Shown one piece after another: positions 17,142 to 24,993 of a stretch of 64,000 nucleotides of DNA. This DNA comes from Prosthecodimorpha staleyi. GTDB lineage: Bacteria; Pseudomonadota; Alphaproteobacteria; Rhizobiales; Ancalomicrobiaceae. Below the pieces are notes generated by a model. That model did not search any database and was not told the origin of the DNA. It was given only the letters and a program-made list of their open reading frames with translations. The position numbers were made by a program, and so were the translations under genes. Numbering within the stretch: the stretch's first letter is position 1; each line of letters opens with the position of its first letter. Location: contig NZ_JAHHZF010000002.1 in the NCBI RefSeq assembly GCF_018729455.1, positions 496,605 to 560,604 on the forward strand. Direction: 5' to 3'.

Positions 17142-17328
17142 GCGATCGGGGCTGCGCGACCGGGACTGGAGCCGCGCCGCCGGCCGGGATCGGCGGCGGT
17201 CGGCGGCCGGGCACTGGGTCCTTGCGGACCGTCCTTCCCCGCCGCCGCGCGGAACGCTTGACCCGGCCCCCAGAGTCGGGCTCTAACCCGCGCTGATCCG
17301 TTCACCCCCCGTTGCCGAGGAGACAGCC

Positions 17329-17598
17329 TTGTCCGGACCCGCGGGCTTTGCCGCCGACCAGTTGAAGTCCTTCGTCGAGCGCATCGAGCGTCTCGAAGAG
17401 GAAAAGCAGACCATTCAGGACGACATCAAGGATGTCTATGCCGAGGCCAAGGGCACCGGCTTCGATATCAAGATCCTGCGTCAGGTGATCCGCATCCGCA
17501 AGCAGGACAAATCGGAGCGCGAAGAACAGGAAGCCGTTCTCGACCTCTACTTGCAGGCGCTCGGCATGGTCTTCGGCGGCGAGCCGACCGAAGAATAG
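17329..17598 (+). CDS. gapR: GapR-family nucleoid protein (DUF2312)
   Basis: An 89-residue DUF2312 protein. The Caulobacter member, GapR, encircles overtwisted DNA ahead of replication and transcription and stimulates topoisomerases. The sequence is a long coiled coil ([19 protein letters not shown]) followed by [20 protein letters not shown] and a basic stretch [11 protein letters not shown] that contacts DNA, then a short dimerising C-terminal helix. Translation starts at a TTG with GAGGAG eight bases upstream. A divergent inverted repeat (17615-17623 with 17651-17659) follows the gene but is widely spaced. Confidence 0.9.
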   Translation: MSGPAGFAADQLKSFVERIERLEEEKQTIQDDIKDVYAEAKGTGFDIKILRQVIRIRKQDKSEREEQEAVLDLYLQALGMVFGGEPTEE

Positions 17599-17745
17599 GC
17601 CGACGGCCGGGCGACCGGCATCCGGCCGTGACCCTCCGGACCCGGGTTCGGGATGCCGGCCTGTGCATTCAGATCGTTTGCGTGGATCCTTTTTTAGGAT
17701 TTTGCGGTCTACGGTGCGGTCTCGCTCTCTCACGGGATCCGGAAA

Positions 17746-18828
17746 TTGTCCGTGCCGAACTCCATGCTCGTCGATCTGGCTCGCGAAGGGTCGAGCGAGA
17801 AGCGGCGCGAATTGCTGCAGCAGGTTTCGAATCTCTTCGTCGACGGCTCGGAACTCCATACCGATCGGGAGACCCTGCTGTTCGGCGAGGTGCTCGGTCG
17901 CCTGCTCGATCAGGTACCGCTCGACGATCGCGTCAAGGTCGCCGACAAGGTCTCCGGCCTGGATCGCACGCCGCGCGACCTGGCCCTGAAGCTCGCCCGG
18001 GACGATGCCCGGGTCGCGGCGCCGATCCTGCGTCATTCGCCGGTACTGACCGAGGACGATCTGGTCGGCCTGGCCACGAGCCAGGGCCAGGCTCACCTGC
18101 ACGCGATCGCGCAGCGTGCCGAACTCGGCACGCGCGTCACGGACGTCATCGTCGAGCGCGGCTCAGGCGACGTTCTGAAGGCCGTCACCCGCAATCTCGG
18201 CGCGCAATTCTCCGAGCGGAGCTTCAACAGCCTTGCCGAGAAGGCCGGCAGTGACCCTGAACTGGGCGATGCGCTGTCGTTCCGCGCCGACATGCCCCCG
18301 CTGATCGCCAAGGCGTTGGTCGCCCATCTCAGTCCGGCCGCCCGCCAGCGGCTCGAACATCTGATGGCCCAGGATCACGAGCAGTTGGACGCGCTGATGA
18401 ACGAGGCGCGGCGCGAGTTGGATCAGGCGCGCCACACCAACCGGCGCAACCGGCTCGACGCCAAGCTCGCCATCGCCGACATCCGGGAGGGTCGACGCCC
18501 GCTGGACGAGGTCGTCGACCAGCTGATTTTCAAGAAGCGGATCATGGACGTGGCTTTCGTCCTGTCGGAGCTGGCCTCCGTCCCCGAGGCCCATGTCAAC
18601 AACGTGCTGCACAAGGTCAACGCGATGGGTATCGCGGTGATCTGCCGATCGCTCGACATGTCCGACACGGTCTACCAGCGGCTGAGCGCCCTGCGCTGCG
18701 AACGCCTGCGGCTGAACAAGGCCCAGGTGATGCCGATGGTCACTGAGTATCGCCAGATCGACAGGCAGACCGCCGACCGCGCCCTCCGGTTTCACAAGGT
18801 GCGCAGCACGGTCGGCCGCGCCGGCTGA
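17746..18828 (+). CDS. DUF2336 helical-repeat protein
   Basis: A 360-residue DUF2336 protein, all helical and HEAT-like in its first two thirds (repeating units such as LVGLATSQGQAHLHAIAQRA and RGSGDVLKAVTRNL). No catalytic motif is visible. The family is widespread in alphaproteobacteria and its role is not established. The start is ambiguous: TTG at 17746, GTG at 17752 or ATG at 17764, with GGAAA at 17741-17745 suiting the GTG. An AT-rich patch at 17686-17704 upstream, unusual in this DNA, may mark the promoter. Confidence 0.8.
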   Translation: MSVPNSMLVDLAREGSSEKRRELLQQVSNLFVDGSELHTDRETLLFGEVLGRLLDQVPLDDRVKVADKVSGLDRTPRDLALKLARDDARVAAPILRHSPVLTEDDLVGLATSQGQAHLHAIAQRAELGTRVTDVIVERGSGDVLKAVTRNLGAQFSERSFNSLAEKAGSDPELGDALSFRADMPPLIAKALVAHLSPAARQRLEHLMAQDHEQLDALMNEARRELDQARHTNRRNRLDAKLAIADIREGRRPLDEVVDQLIFKKRIMDVAFVLSELASVPEAHVNNVLHKVNAMGIAVICRSLDMSDTVYQRLSALRCERLRLNKAQVMPMVTEYRQIDRQTADRALRFHKVRSTVGRAG

Positions 18829-18896
18829 ACGGCTTTACGCCGCTGCCGCAGGCTGAGACCGGCCGCCGCCCCGGCGCCCGCCCGCACTGCCGGGCC

Positions 18897-19889
18897 TCAA
18901 CGCGACGCCAGAGCCCGTCCGCGCGCGAGGTCGACCACCTCCTCGATCGCGGTGACGACCCGTTCGCCCGCGGCGTGATGGGGCATGTGGCCGACCCCGT
19001 CGAGCCAGATCAGGCGCGATCCGGGAATGTCGCGGGCCAGCCCGCCGGAATGCAGTTCCTCATAGACGACAGAATCTTTGTTGCCCGACAGGATCGTGGT
19101 CGGCACGCGGATCTCGCCATAGCGGCGCGACTGGATCGCCAGATTGGCGTTGAGGCCGAAGACATCCTCGGCATTGGCGACGAATTCCGGCGGACGGAAC
19201 AGCAGGTCCACGGCGACCTTGCCGGTATAGCCATCCGGTTCCGGATTGGGATCGAACACGCCCTTCAGGCCGGCGTCGCGCGACGCCATGCCGATCGGCA
19301 TGACCAGAGTGCGGGCGAACAGCGAGCCGACGATCGGCTGCGCCGCCACGCGATAGTACCACTCGACCCCGCCCGGCCAGGGATGGGTCGCGGCAGCGAC
19401 GAAGACCAGGCCGGCGACGCGGTCCGGGCGCAGCACGCCCATGGCCGCGGCGACCGCCCCACCCCAGCTGTGGCCGACCACGACCGCACGCCGGACCCCG
19501 ACCCTGTCGAGCAAGGCGGCCAACACGGCGGCCTGGGCGGCCGGCGCGGCGATGCCTGGATTGGTGCCGCGCTCGGAATAGCCGTGCCCCGGACGGTCGA
19601 CGAAGATCAGCCGATGGCGCCCCTCCAGGCTCGTCCGGAAGGCCAGCAGGCTGTCGTTGAGATTGGCGCTCGCCCCGTGCACGAACAGGATGGCCGGGGC
19701 ATCGTCGGCCTGCGGCACCGTCGCGGGCAGGTCGACATAGTGCAGCCGCAACCCCGCGACCTCGACGAAGCGCCCGGTCGGCGGATGCTCCGCCTCGATC
19801 CGGGAGGACTTCACCGACGCATAGGCGGCGAGCAGGAAGCCAAGAACCACGGCCCCGCCGACGGCGAGCCCGATCACACGCAACACCAT
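18897..19889 (-). CDS. Alpha/beta hydrolase, membrane-anchored
   Basis: A 330-residue alpha/beta hydrolase. An N-terminal hydrophobic segment (residues 3-25) anchors it or acts as an uncleaved signal. The oxyanion strand is ILFVHGASAN at 67-76. The nucleophile elbow GHSWGG places Ser at 141. The acid is probably in the ILSGNKDSVV strand and the His in GVGHMPHH near the C-terminus. Similar proteins act as esterases, lipases or C-C hydrolases; the substrate is not known. It begins ten bases after the TPR gene on the same strand, so the two are likely co-transcribed. Confidence 0.85.
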   Translation of the reverse strand: MVLRVIGLAVGGAVVLGFLLAAYASVKSSRIEAEHPPTGRFVEVAGLRLHYVDLPATVPQADDAPAILFVHGASANLNDSLLAFRTSLEGRHRLIFVDRPGHGYSERGTNPGIAAPAAQAAVLAALLDRVGVRRAVVVGHSWGGAVAAAMGVLRPDRVAGLVFVAAATHPWPGGVEWYYRVAAQPIVGSLFARTLVMPIGMASRDAGLKGVFDPNPEPDGYTGKVAVDLLFRPPEFVANAEDVFGLNANLAIQSRRYGEIRVPTTILSGNKDSVVYEELHSGGLARDIPGSRLIWLDGVGHMPHHAAGERVVTAIEEVVDLARGRALASR

Positions 19890-19899
19890 GGGTCCGGTC

Positions 19900-20655
19900 T
19901 CAGAGATCGCGCCCGTCGACCTCGAGCGACAGGTCCTTCACCTGCTTCTCGACCTCGGACAGGAACGGGTTGAGCTCGAGCGCCTGCCGGTAGGCGGCCA
20001 GCGCCCGCTTCTTGTCGCCGAGTTCCTTCATCAAGGTGGCGAGCCCGTAGAGCGCTCCGTAGTGGCGCGGCTCCAGCCGGAGCACGGCCTCGATGTCGGC
20101 GACCGAGCGGCCGATGTCCTTGCGCACGAAATGCACCGTCGCGCGCTTGTTCCAGCCCTCGGCATAGTCGGGCTTCAGCGTGACGATGGCATCGAGCAGG
20201 TCGAGCGCCAGGGCCGTCTCGTTGGCCTTGATGGCGGCGAGCGCCCGCGCCATCAGGAGATCGACGGTATCGCTGCCCGATTGCAGCCAGCGCCCCTCGA
20301 TTTCGCGCGCGATGCGCTGACCCGCCTCGGGCCGCTTCGCCGCCTTCAGGCGTTCGAACAGCTGATCCAGGGTGATGGTCGCCTGCGGACCGGCCGGCGG
20401 CGCGGTCAGATCGACGCCGACGCCGCCGCCCGGCAACGGCTTTTCGGTGCGACTGCCGCGATTCGGCCCCGGCTCCGCCGGCACACGATCAGACGGCGCC
20501 TTGCGGTCGGGGGTCAGCGGCGGATGGTCGCGCGGGACGCCCTGGGCACCGGCCGGCAGCACTGCACCGGCCAGCGACACGATGAGGACAGCCACCGGCA
20601 GCAGCGCCGGGCCGGCAGGCAGGAGGGGAAACCGTGGCGACATGAAAAACCGCAT
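19900..20655 (-). CDS. Exported tetratricopeptide-repeat protein
   Basis: About 251 residues. A signal peptide (PLLPAGPALLPVAVLIVSLAG, cleaved near PAGAQG) is followed by a proline-rich linker, then TPR units from about residue 115 (LLDAIVTLKPDYAEGWNKRA, AVLRLEPRHYGALYGLATLM, AAYRQALELNPFLSEVEK). It is a periplasmic scaffold-type protein of unknown partner. The start is unclear: ATGs at 20679, 20655 and 20643 are all in frame, and the first two lie inside the terminator-like stem that follows rpmJ. None has a good ribosome site. The downstream hydrolase is ten bases away. Confidence 0.8.
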   Translation of the reverse strand: MRFFMSPRFPLLPAGPALLPVAVLIVSLAGAVLPAGAQGVPRDHPPLTPDRKAPSDRVPAEPGPNRGSRTEKPLPGGGVGVDLTAPPAGPQATITLDQLFERLKAAKRPEAGQRIAREIEGRWLQSGSDTVDLLMARALAAIKANETALALDLLDAIVTLKPDYAEGWNKRATVHFVRKDIGRSVADIEAVLRLEPRHYGALYGLATLMKELGDKKRALAAYRQALELNPFLSEVEKQVKDLSLEVDGRDL

Positions 20656-20683
20656 GACCGGATCATAGGGACCGATCATGCGG
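20645..20683 (-). terminator. Intrinsic terminator of rpmJ overlapping the TPR gene start
   Basis: On the minus strand a 12-bp stem (CCGCATGATCGG pairing with CCGGTCATGCGG, one G-U wobble), a 10-base loop and TTTTT form a textbook intrinsic terminator 125 bases after the rpmJ stop. Two candidate start codons of the TPR gene lie inside the two arms, and the T-run encodes its Phe-Phe. Confidence 0.75.
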
Positions 20684-20807
20684 CTCGTCAAAGCCGGCCT
20701 TTCAGACATCACGCGATCGTGGCCGGGCGGCATCGCGATGCCGAGAGCCCGGAAATCCGCCGCAGACGCCGGGACAGGCCTCGCGCGTCGGCGACGGAGC
20801 GATCGGA

Positions 20808-20933
20808 TCAGCCCTGACGCGCCTTGTAGCGCGGATTGGTCTTGTTGATGATATAGACGCGCCCTTTGCGGCGAACCAGGCGGTTGTCGCGATGGCGACC
20901 GCGGAGCGACTTGAGCGAGTTCTTGATCTTCAT
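20808..20933 (-). CDS. rpmJ: Ribosomal protein L36 (zinc-free type)
   Basis: A 41-residue large-subunit ribosomal protein, [18 protein letters not shown] then [19 protein letters not shown]. It is the form without the four zinc-binding residues, as is normal in Hyphomicrobiales (also called ykgO). It is monocistronic by appearance: a consensus-like promoter lies at 21067-21095, an approximately 127-base leader precedes the ATG, and an intrinsic terminator follows at 20645-20683. Confidence 0.95.
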   Translation of the reverse strand: MKIKNSLKSLRGRHRDNRLVRRKGRVYIINKTNPRYKARQG

Positions 20934-21025
20934 GACCGGGCACCGGGCTGTCGAGCGCGTAAGGATCGATCGCACCGCGAAGCGCGCAGTCGACACCTGT
21001 CCGTCACGACGGGTTGATACGAAAT

Positions 21026-21095
21026 CGAGCGCGGTTTTGTCCGCGCTCGCGACGAATTCGGGCGGGACCATAGGCAAGCGCCCTGCCCCTGTCAA
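21026..21095 (-). promoter_or_regulatory. rpmJ promoter and leader hairpin
   Basis: Read on the minus strand, TTGACA (21090-21095) and TATGGT (21067-21072) are separated by exactly 17 bases, an excellent sigma-70 promoter. Transcription would start near 21060. A 9-bp perfect hairpin (CGAGCGCGG/CCGCGCTCG, loop of six) follows at 21026-21049, at the start of the leader. The hairpin could stabilise the mRNA or bind a ribosomal protein; that is inference. Confidence 0.7.
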
Positions 21096-21165
21096 CGGCG
21101 GATCCGGCCCTGCCCACGACCGGATCGGTGCCTTTTCGGGCGCCTTCGCGGGTCCCGGCCGCGCT

Positions 21166-21756
21166 GTGGCGGTCTTGATGATGACGCTTCCGCCGCTGCT
21201 CGGCGGCCCGACCGTTCTGGCTGCCGAGGCGCCGCCGGGGCAGCCGATCTGGACCCAGGTACCGACCCGGATCGATCGCAGCCAGGAGACGCGCCAGCGA
21301 ATCGACGCGCCCGCCCGCATGATCGACGACCGCATCTATGTCCGGGTCGACAGCCCGGCCCGCATGGTCGATGCGGTCACCTTCGTGGGCGAGGACAGGG
21401 CGTTCCGGCTGGCCGGCATCCGGCCGTTCGAGCGCACGCTGATCTGCCGAACGCCGGCTGGCCTGCGCTGGGCCTGCGGCATTCGGTCGGCGACCGCCCT
21501 CTCGGGTTGGATCGCGGGCCGCGTGGTCGGGTGCCGCGCGCTCGGACCGGAGGAGACCAAGCCGTCAGTCCAGACCGCCCTGCCGCGTCCGCCGATCGTG
21601 CCGGCGGCCTGTGATCTCGACAAGGACCCACTCGCCCTGCGGCTCGTCCGCGAGGGCTGGGCCGAACCCGAGGATCCCGCCGATGCCGTTCTGGGTCCGG
21701 CCGCGCAGGCGGCCAAGCGCGATCGACGCGGCGTTCATGCCGACAGCCCGCCGTGA
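21166..21756 (+). CDS. Thermonuclease-like (SNase-fold) exported protein
   Basis: About 196 residues. A signal-like segment ([20 protein letters not shown]) precedes a domain that resembles the staphylococcal-nuclease fold. It has [22 protein letters not shown] at the place of the LAGIDAPE strand, then [42 protein letters not shown] at the end. The catalytic Arg and Glu of active nucleases are not clearly present, so activity is doubtful. The start is uncertain: GTG 21166 or ATGs at 21178 and 21181; there is no convincing ribosome site. It runs divergently from rpmJ. Confidence 0.6.
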   Translation: MAVLMMTLPPLLGGPTVLAAEAPPGQPIWTQVPTRIDRSQETRQRIDAPARMIDDRIYVRVDSPARMVDAVTFVGEDRAFRLAGIRPFERTLICRTPAGLRWACGIRSATALSGWIAGRVVGCRALGPEETKPSVQTALPRPPIVPAACDLDKDPLALRLVREGWAEPEDPADAVLGPAAQAAKRDRRGVHADSPP

Positions 21757-21960
21757 CCGGCGGCCCCCCGAAAGATCGATCTTGAAGCGAAGTCGAGCGG
21801 CATCGTGCACCGGATGCCAACCGTCTGGTCCGATCGAGGCGCCGCGGCCGAGGCCGAGGCGATTCAAGCGGGCCGTTTTCTTCCAGGCTTCGCCGCAAGA
21901 TGCGAGAATGGTCATGAGCGCGGATCCGATTCCGATCCGTCCGTTGCCGGAGCAGCCGCC

Positions 21961-23109
21961 ATGCGCGCGACCACGACCCTGAGCCTTGCGGCGATGCTGA
22001 TCGCCACCACCGTCACGGCCGCAACGCCGACCGACGCCCCGCGCGTCACGACCGAGAAGGCCACCATTACCACGACTGTGGTCGCCTCGGGCCTCGACCA
22101 TCCCTGGGGCATCGCCATCCTGCCCGACGGCCGGATGCTGATCACCGAACGCAGCGGCCGCATGCGCATCTTCGAGCAAAACGGCAAACCCTCCAAGGCG
22201 ATCTCCGGCCTGCCGAAAGTCGACGCGCGCGACCAGGGCGGCCTGCTCGACGTCGCGATCGATCCGGATTTCGCCCGCAACAATCTCGTCTACTGGAGCT
22301 ACGCCCAGGCCGGTCAGGGCGGCAACTCGACTGCGGTGGCGCGCGGCCGCCTGAACGCCAAGAAGGCCAGACTCGACAATGTCGAGGTGATCTTCTCGCA
22401 GAAGCCGAAAGTCGCCAGCACCCTGCATTTCGGCTCGCGCCTGGTCTTCGACCGGACCGGCGCCCTGTTCGTCACGCTCGGCGAGCGCTTCGACTACACC
22501 ATCCGCGAGAAGGCCCAGACGCTCGATTCCGACATCGGCAAGGTGGTGCGCATCACGCCGGCGGGCGCCATTCCGAACGGCAATCCCTTCGTCTCCCAAC
22601 CCGGCGCTCTGCCGGAAATCTGGAGCCTCGGCCACCGCAACCCGCAGGCCGCGGCCCTCAATCCGAATACCGGCGATCTTTGGGTGATCGAGCATGGCCC
22701 GCTCGGCGGCGACGAGATCAACGTCGCCAAGGCGGGGCTCAATTTCGGTTGGCCGGTCGTTTCGTTCGGCAAGAACTACGACGGCACTCCGGTCGGCACC
22801 GGCCTGACCGAGGCGCCCGGCATGACGGCGCCGATCTATCAGTGGACGCCGGTCATCGCGCCATCCGGCATGCTGTTCCATTCCGGCCGTGCCTTTCCGG
22901 GCTGGAAGGGCAACCTGTTCGTCGGCGGGCTGAAGACCAGGGTGCTGGTGCGGCTGGAACTGAGCGGCAACGCGGTCGTCAAGGAGGAGCGCATCCTCGG
23001 CGAACTCGGCGCCCGCATCCGCGACGTGGCCGAGGGCGCGGACGGCCATCTCTGGATCATCACCGACGATTCGAACGGCAAGCTGGTGCGCGTCAAGCCG
23101 GCCCTCTGA
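21961..23109 (+). CDS. PQQ-dependent aldose sugar dehydrogenase, periplasmic
   Basis: A 382-residue soluble glucose/aldose dehydrogenase of the YliI/Asd type, oxidising sugar aldehydes with pyrroloquinoline quinone in the periplasm. A signal peptide covers residues 1-20. Six-bladed propeller motifs include LDHPWGIAILPDGRMLITER, DVAIDPDFARNNLVYW, the catalytic-region LHFGSRLVFDRTGALFVTLGE, SLGHRNPQAAALNP, VIEHGPLGGDEIN and YQWTPVIAPSGMLFH. GGAG lies eight bases before the ATG at 21961. No PQQ synthesis genes are in this window. Confidence 0.9.
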   Translation: MRATTTLSLAAMLIATTVTAATPTDAPRVTTEKATITTTVVASGLDHPWGIAILPDGRMLITERSGRMRIFEQNGKPSKAISGLPKVDARDQGGLLDVAIDPDFARNNLVYWSYAQAGQGGNSTAVARGRLNAKKARLDNVEVIFSQKPKVASTLHFGSRLVFDRTGALFVTLGERFDYTIREKAQTLDSDIGKVVRITPAGAIPNGNPFVSQPGALPEIWSLGHRNPQAAALNPNTGDLWVIEHGPLGGDEINVAKAGLNFGWPVVSFGKNYDGTPVGTGLTEAPGMTAPIYQWTPVIAPSGMLFHSGRAFPGWKGNLFVGGLKTRVLVRLELSGNAVVKEERILGELGARIRDVAEGADGHLWIITDDSNGKLVRVKPAL

Positions 23110-23138
23110 ACCCGTGCCGCCTCCGCCTGCGAAGCAGA

Positions 23139-23153
23139 AGGGGTGGCACCCCT
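23139..23153. terminator. Short hairpin between convergent genes
   Basis: A 6-bp stem (AGGGGT/ACCCCT) with loop GGC lies in the 55-base gap between the aldose dehydrogenase and the SUMF1-like gene, both of which end here. It is small and lacks a T-run. Confidence 0.3.
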
Positions 23154-23164
23154 CGATCACGGGC

Positions 23165-24499
23165 TCACTCCTCGCGCAGCACCCGGAAGCCGTTGCCGTA
23201 GTAGCGGACCTCGGCATCGTATTTGAACCGGGCGGCGGAGCGCAGATAGCGCGGATCGTTGCCGAACGAGCCGCCGCGCAGGACACGCTCGCGGCAATTG
23301 GCCGAATCGCGCACGGACCCGTCCGACGGCGCGCCGCGATAGTTGTCGAACCAGCAATCCTCGACCCATTCGGCCGCGTTGCCGGCCATGTCGTGCAGCC
23401 CGAACTCGTTCGGCGGGAAGCGTCCGACCGGCAGAGCGCGGCGCAGCGACGTGGCGTTGCAGCCGAGGCAGTTGGCCCGCTCGCGGATCAGTTGCGCCCC
23501 CCACGGATAGGTCGTCTTGCCGCCGCCGCGGGCGGCATACTCCCATTCCGCCTCGCTGGGCAGCCGATAGCGCCGCCCGGTCTTGCGCGCCAGCCAGGTG
23601 GCGTAGCCGCGCGCCTCGCCCCAGGTCACGTCGGTGACCGGCAGCGACCCGTCCATGGCCGGACCGACCTTGGCCGGACAGGCACCCTCGCCGGAGCAGA
23701 CCTCCCATTGCCGGACGGTGACCTCGTAGCGTCCGATCAGGAATGGCCGCGCCAGGGTGACCCGATGCACGGGCTTCTCGAAGTCGGACAGCTCGTTCGC
23801 CCCCATCTCGAAGCTGCCGGCCGGAATGCGCACCATTTCAGGGCAGTCGGCGCAGTCAGTGACGGGCTCGCCGGGCCGTCCGGCAGCCACCGCAGCCCCT
23901 GACGAATCCGGGGACTGCCCATCCTGGCCGGAGCCGGCGGCCGGCGTCCCGCCGGCCGGCTTCAGGCGCTCGGCAGCGACGAAGCCCGGCTTGCCGTCGC
24001 GCCGTTCGACCCGCACCAGGCCCGTTGCGGCATGCCGACCGGTCACGCGGACGGCCTCGCCCGCCCGCAGACTGCCGAGGCGAGGCCCATCGGGCGCCGG
24101 ACGCGCCAGAACCGGGGTCGCTTCGCTGGCGACGAAGTCGCCCGAAATCGCCTCCAGCGCCTCGGGATCGGTAGAGCCGGGTCCATCGCCGCCGTTCTGA
24201 CGCAAGCGGATGCGCGCCAGCGGCGCGAAGCGTCCCTTCGGAAAGGCTTCCAGGTAGGCCCGGAAGTCGTCGGGATTCCGGCTGTTGCGGATCGTGTCCC
24301 AGAAGGTCAGTTCGAAGGCGTCGGGCGATACGGTCTCGGCCGGCGGGGCCGACTGGGCCGCGGCCGGACGCGCCGCCGGACCCGGGGCCAGAACGCCGAG
24401 CAGAAGGAGACAGCCGAGATACGCCGTGACAAGGCGCACGGAACAGCCCGCTGCCGTCGCCGCTGTTCCTGCTTCCGCTCCTGCCATCGCGCGCGACAT
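23165..24499 (-). CDS. SUMF1/FGE-fold exported protein with SH3 domain
   Basis: About 444 residues. A signal peptide (YLGCLLLLGVLAPGPAA) leads to a short conserved segment (ELTFWDTIRNSRNPDDFRAYLEAFPKG), a bacterial SH3-like domain near residues 125-185 (VLARPAPDGPRLGSLRAGE) and a C-terminal formylglycine-enzyme-sulfatase domain (MVRIPAGSFEMG ... LPSEAEWEYAARGG ... NEFGLHDMAGNAAEWVEDCW ... RVLRGGSFGND). The two catalytic cysteines of true formylglycine-generating enzymes, normally right after RGGS, are absent, so it is probably a binding or scaffold protein. Several Cys pairs suggest disulfides. The start is uncertain (24499 or 24487; GGAGGG adjoins the first). It is the last gene of the DUF4399 operon. 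Confidence 0.8.
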   Translation of the reverse strand: MSRAMAGAEAGTAATAAGCSVRLVTAYLGCLLLLGVLAPGPAARPAAAQSAPPAETVSPDAFELTFWDTIRNSRNPDDFRAYLEAFPKGRFAPLARIRLRQNGGDGPGSTDPEALEAISGDFVASEATPVLARPAPDGPRLGSLRAGEAVRVTGRHAATGLVRVERRDGKPGFVAAERLKPAGGTPAAGSGQDGQSPDSSGAAVAAGRPGEPVTDCADCPEMVRIPAGSFEMGANELSDFEKPVHRVTLARPFLIGRYEVTVRQWEVCSGEGACPAKVGPAMDGSLPVTDVTWGEARGYATWLARKTGRRYRLPSEAEWEYAARGGGKTTYPWGAQLIRERANCLGCNATSLRRALPVGRFPPNEFGLHDMAGNAAEWVEDCWFDNYRGAPSDGSVRDSANCRERVLRGGSFGNDPRYLRSAARFKYDAEVRYYGNGFRVLREE

Positions 24500-24510
24500 C
24501 CCTCCGGGCT

Positions 24511-24993
24511 TCAATAGACGGTGACGGTGATCTTCGGCGACTGGACCGGCGGCTGATGCGGCATATGGCGATGATCGCCGACGACGAGCTGCAGGGTGTG
24601 ACGACCGGGGGTGAGCGTCAACTCCACCTCGGTCTGGCCGTTACCGAGATGGATATGGTTGAAGTCCGCCGGGATCGGCTCGCCGGCCGCCGGAGCCTCG
24701 GCGTCGATCAGAACATGGTGGTGTCCGGTTCCGGCGATCGCCACCCCGGCCGGCGCGACGCCCATGTCGCGCAGCCCGATCCGCACGGTGAAGCGGCGCG
24801 GCACGCGCTGGCCGTCCTGCGGCGCCTGGAAATAGACCGCAGCCCCCTTCGGCGCCGGCGTCGTGCCCTCGGCGGCGATCGCCGCATCGGCCCGCAGCCC
24901 GGCGCCGACCGGCAGTCCGATGCCGCTCGCCACGGTGATGCCGACCGCCAAGGCGATTCCCGTCACGGCTTCCCTCACACCTTTCCGTCTCAT
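24511..24993 (-). CDS. DUF4399 exported protein, single domain
   Basis: A 160-residue protein with a signal peptide (residues 10-40) and one DUF4399 domain. The domain has a distinctive His-rich core: GTGHHHVLIDAE, IPADFNHIHLGNGQTEVEL and PGRHTLQLVVGDHRHMPHQPP. The clustered histidines suggest metal binding; the family has no established function. The start overlaps the stop of the upstream two-domain paralogue by four bases. The downstream SUMF1-like gene follows immediately, so these three genes form an operon of exported proteins. Confidence 0.82.
   Translation of the reverse strand: MRRKGVREAVTGIALAVGITVASGIGLPVGAGLRADAAIAAEGTTPAPKGAAVYFQAPQDGQRVPRRFTVRIGLRDMGVAPAGVAIAGTGHHHVLIDAEAPAAGEPIPADFNHIHLGNGQTEVELTLTPGRHTLQLVVGDHRHMPHQPPVQSPKITVTVY

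Noticed and set aside
17686..17703. ATCCT-TTTTT-AGGAT followed by TTT as a terminator of gapR
   Set aside because: The stem is only 5 bp and AT-rich; more likely part of a promoter region, so not listed as a terminator.
23165..24499. Annotation as a true formylglycine-generating enzyme
   Set aside because: The two catalytic cysteines expected after the RGGS motif are missing and no sulfatase gene is nearby.
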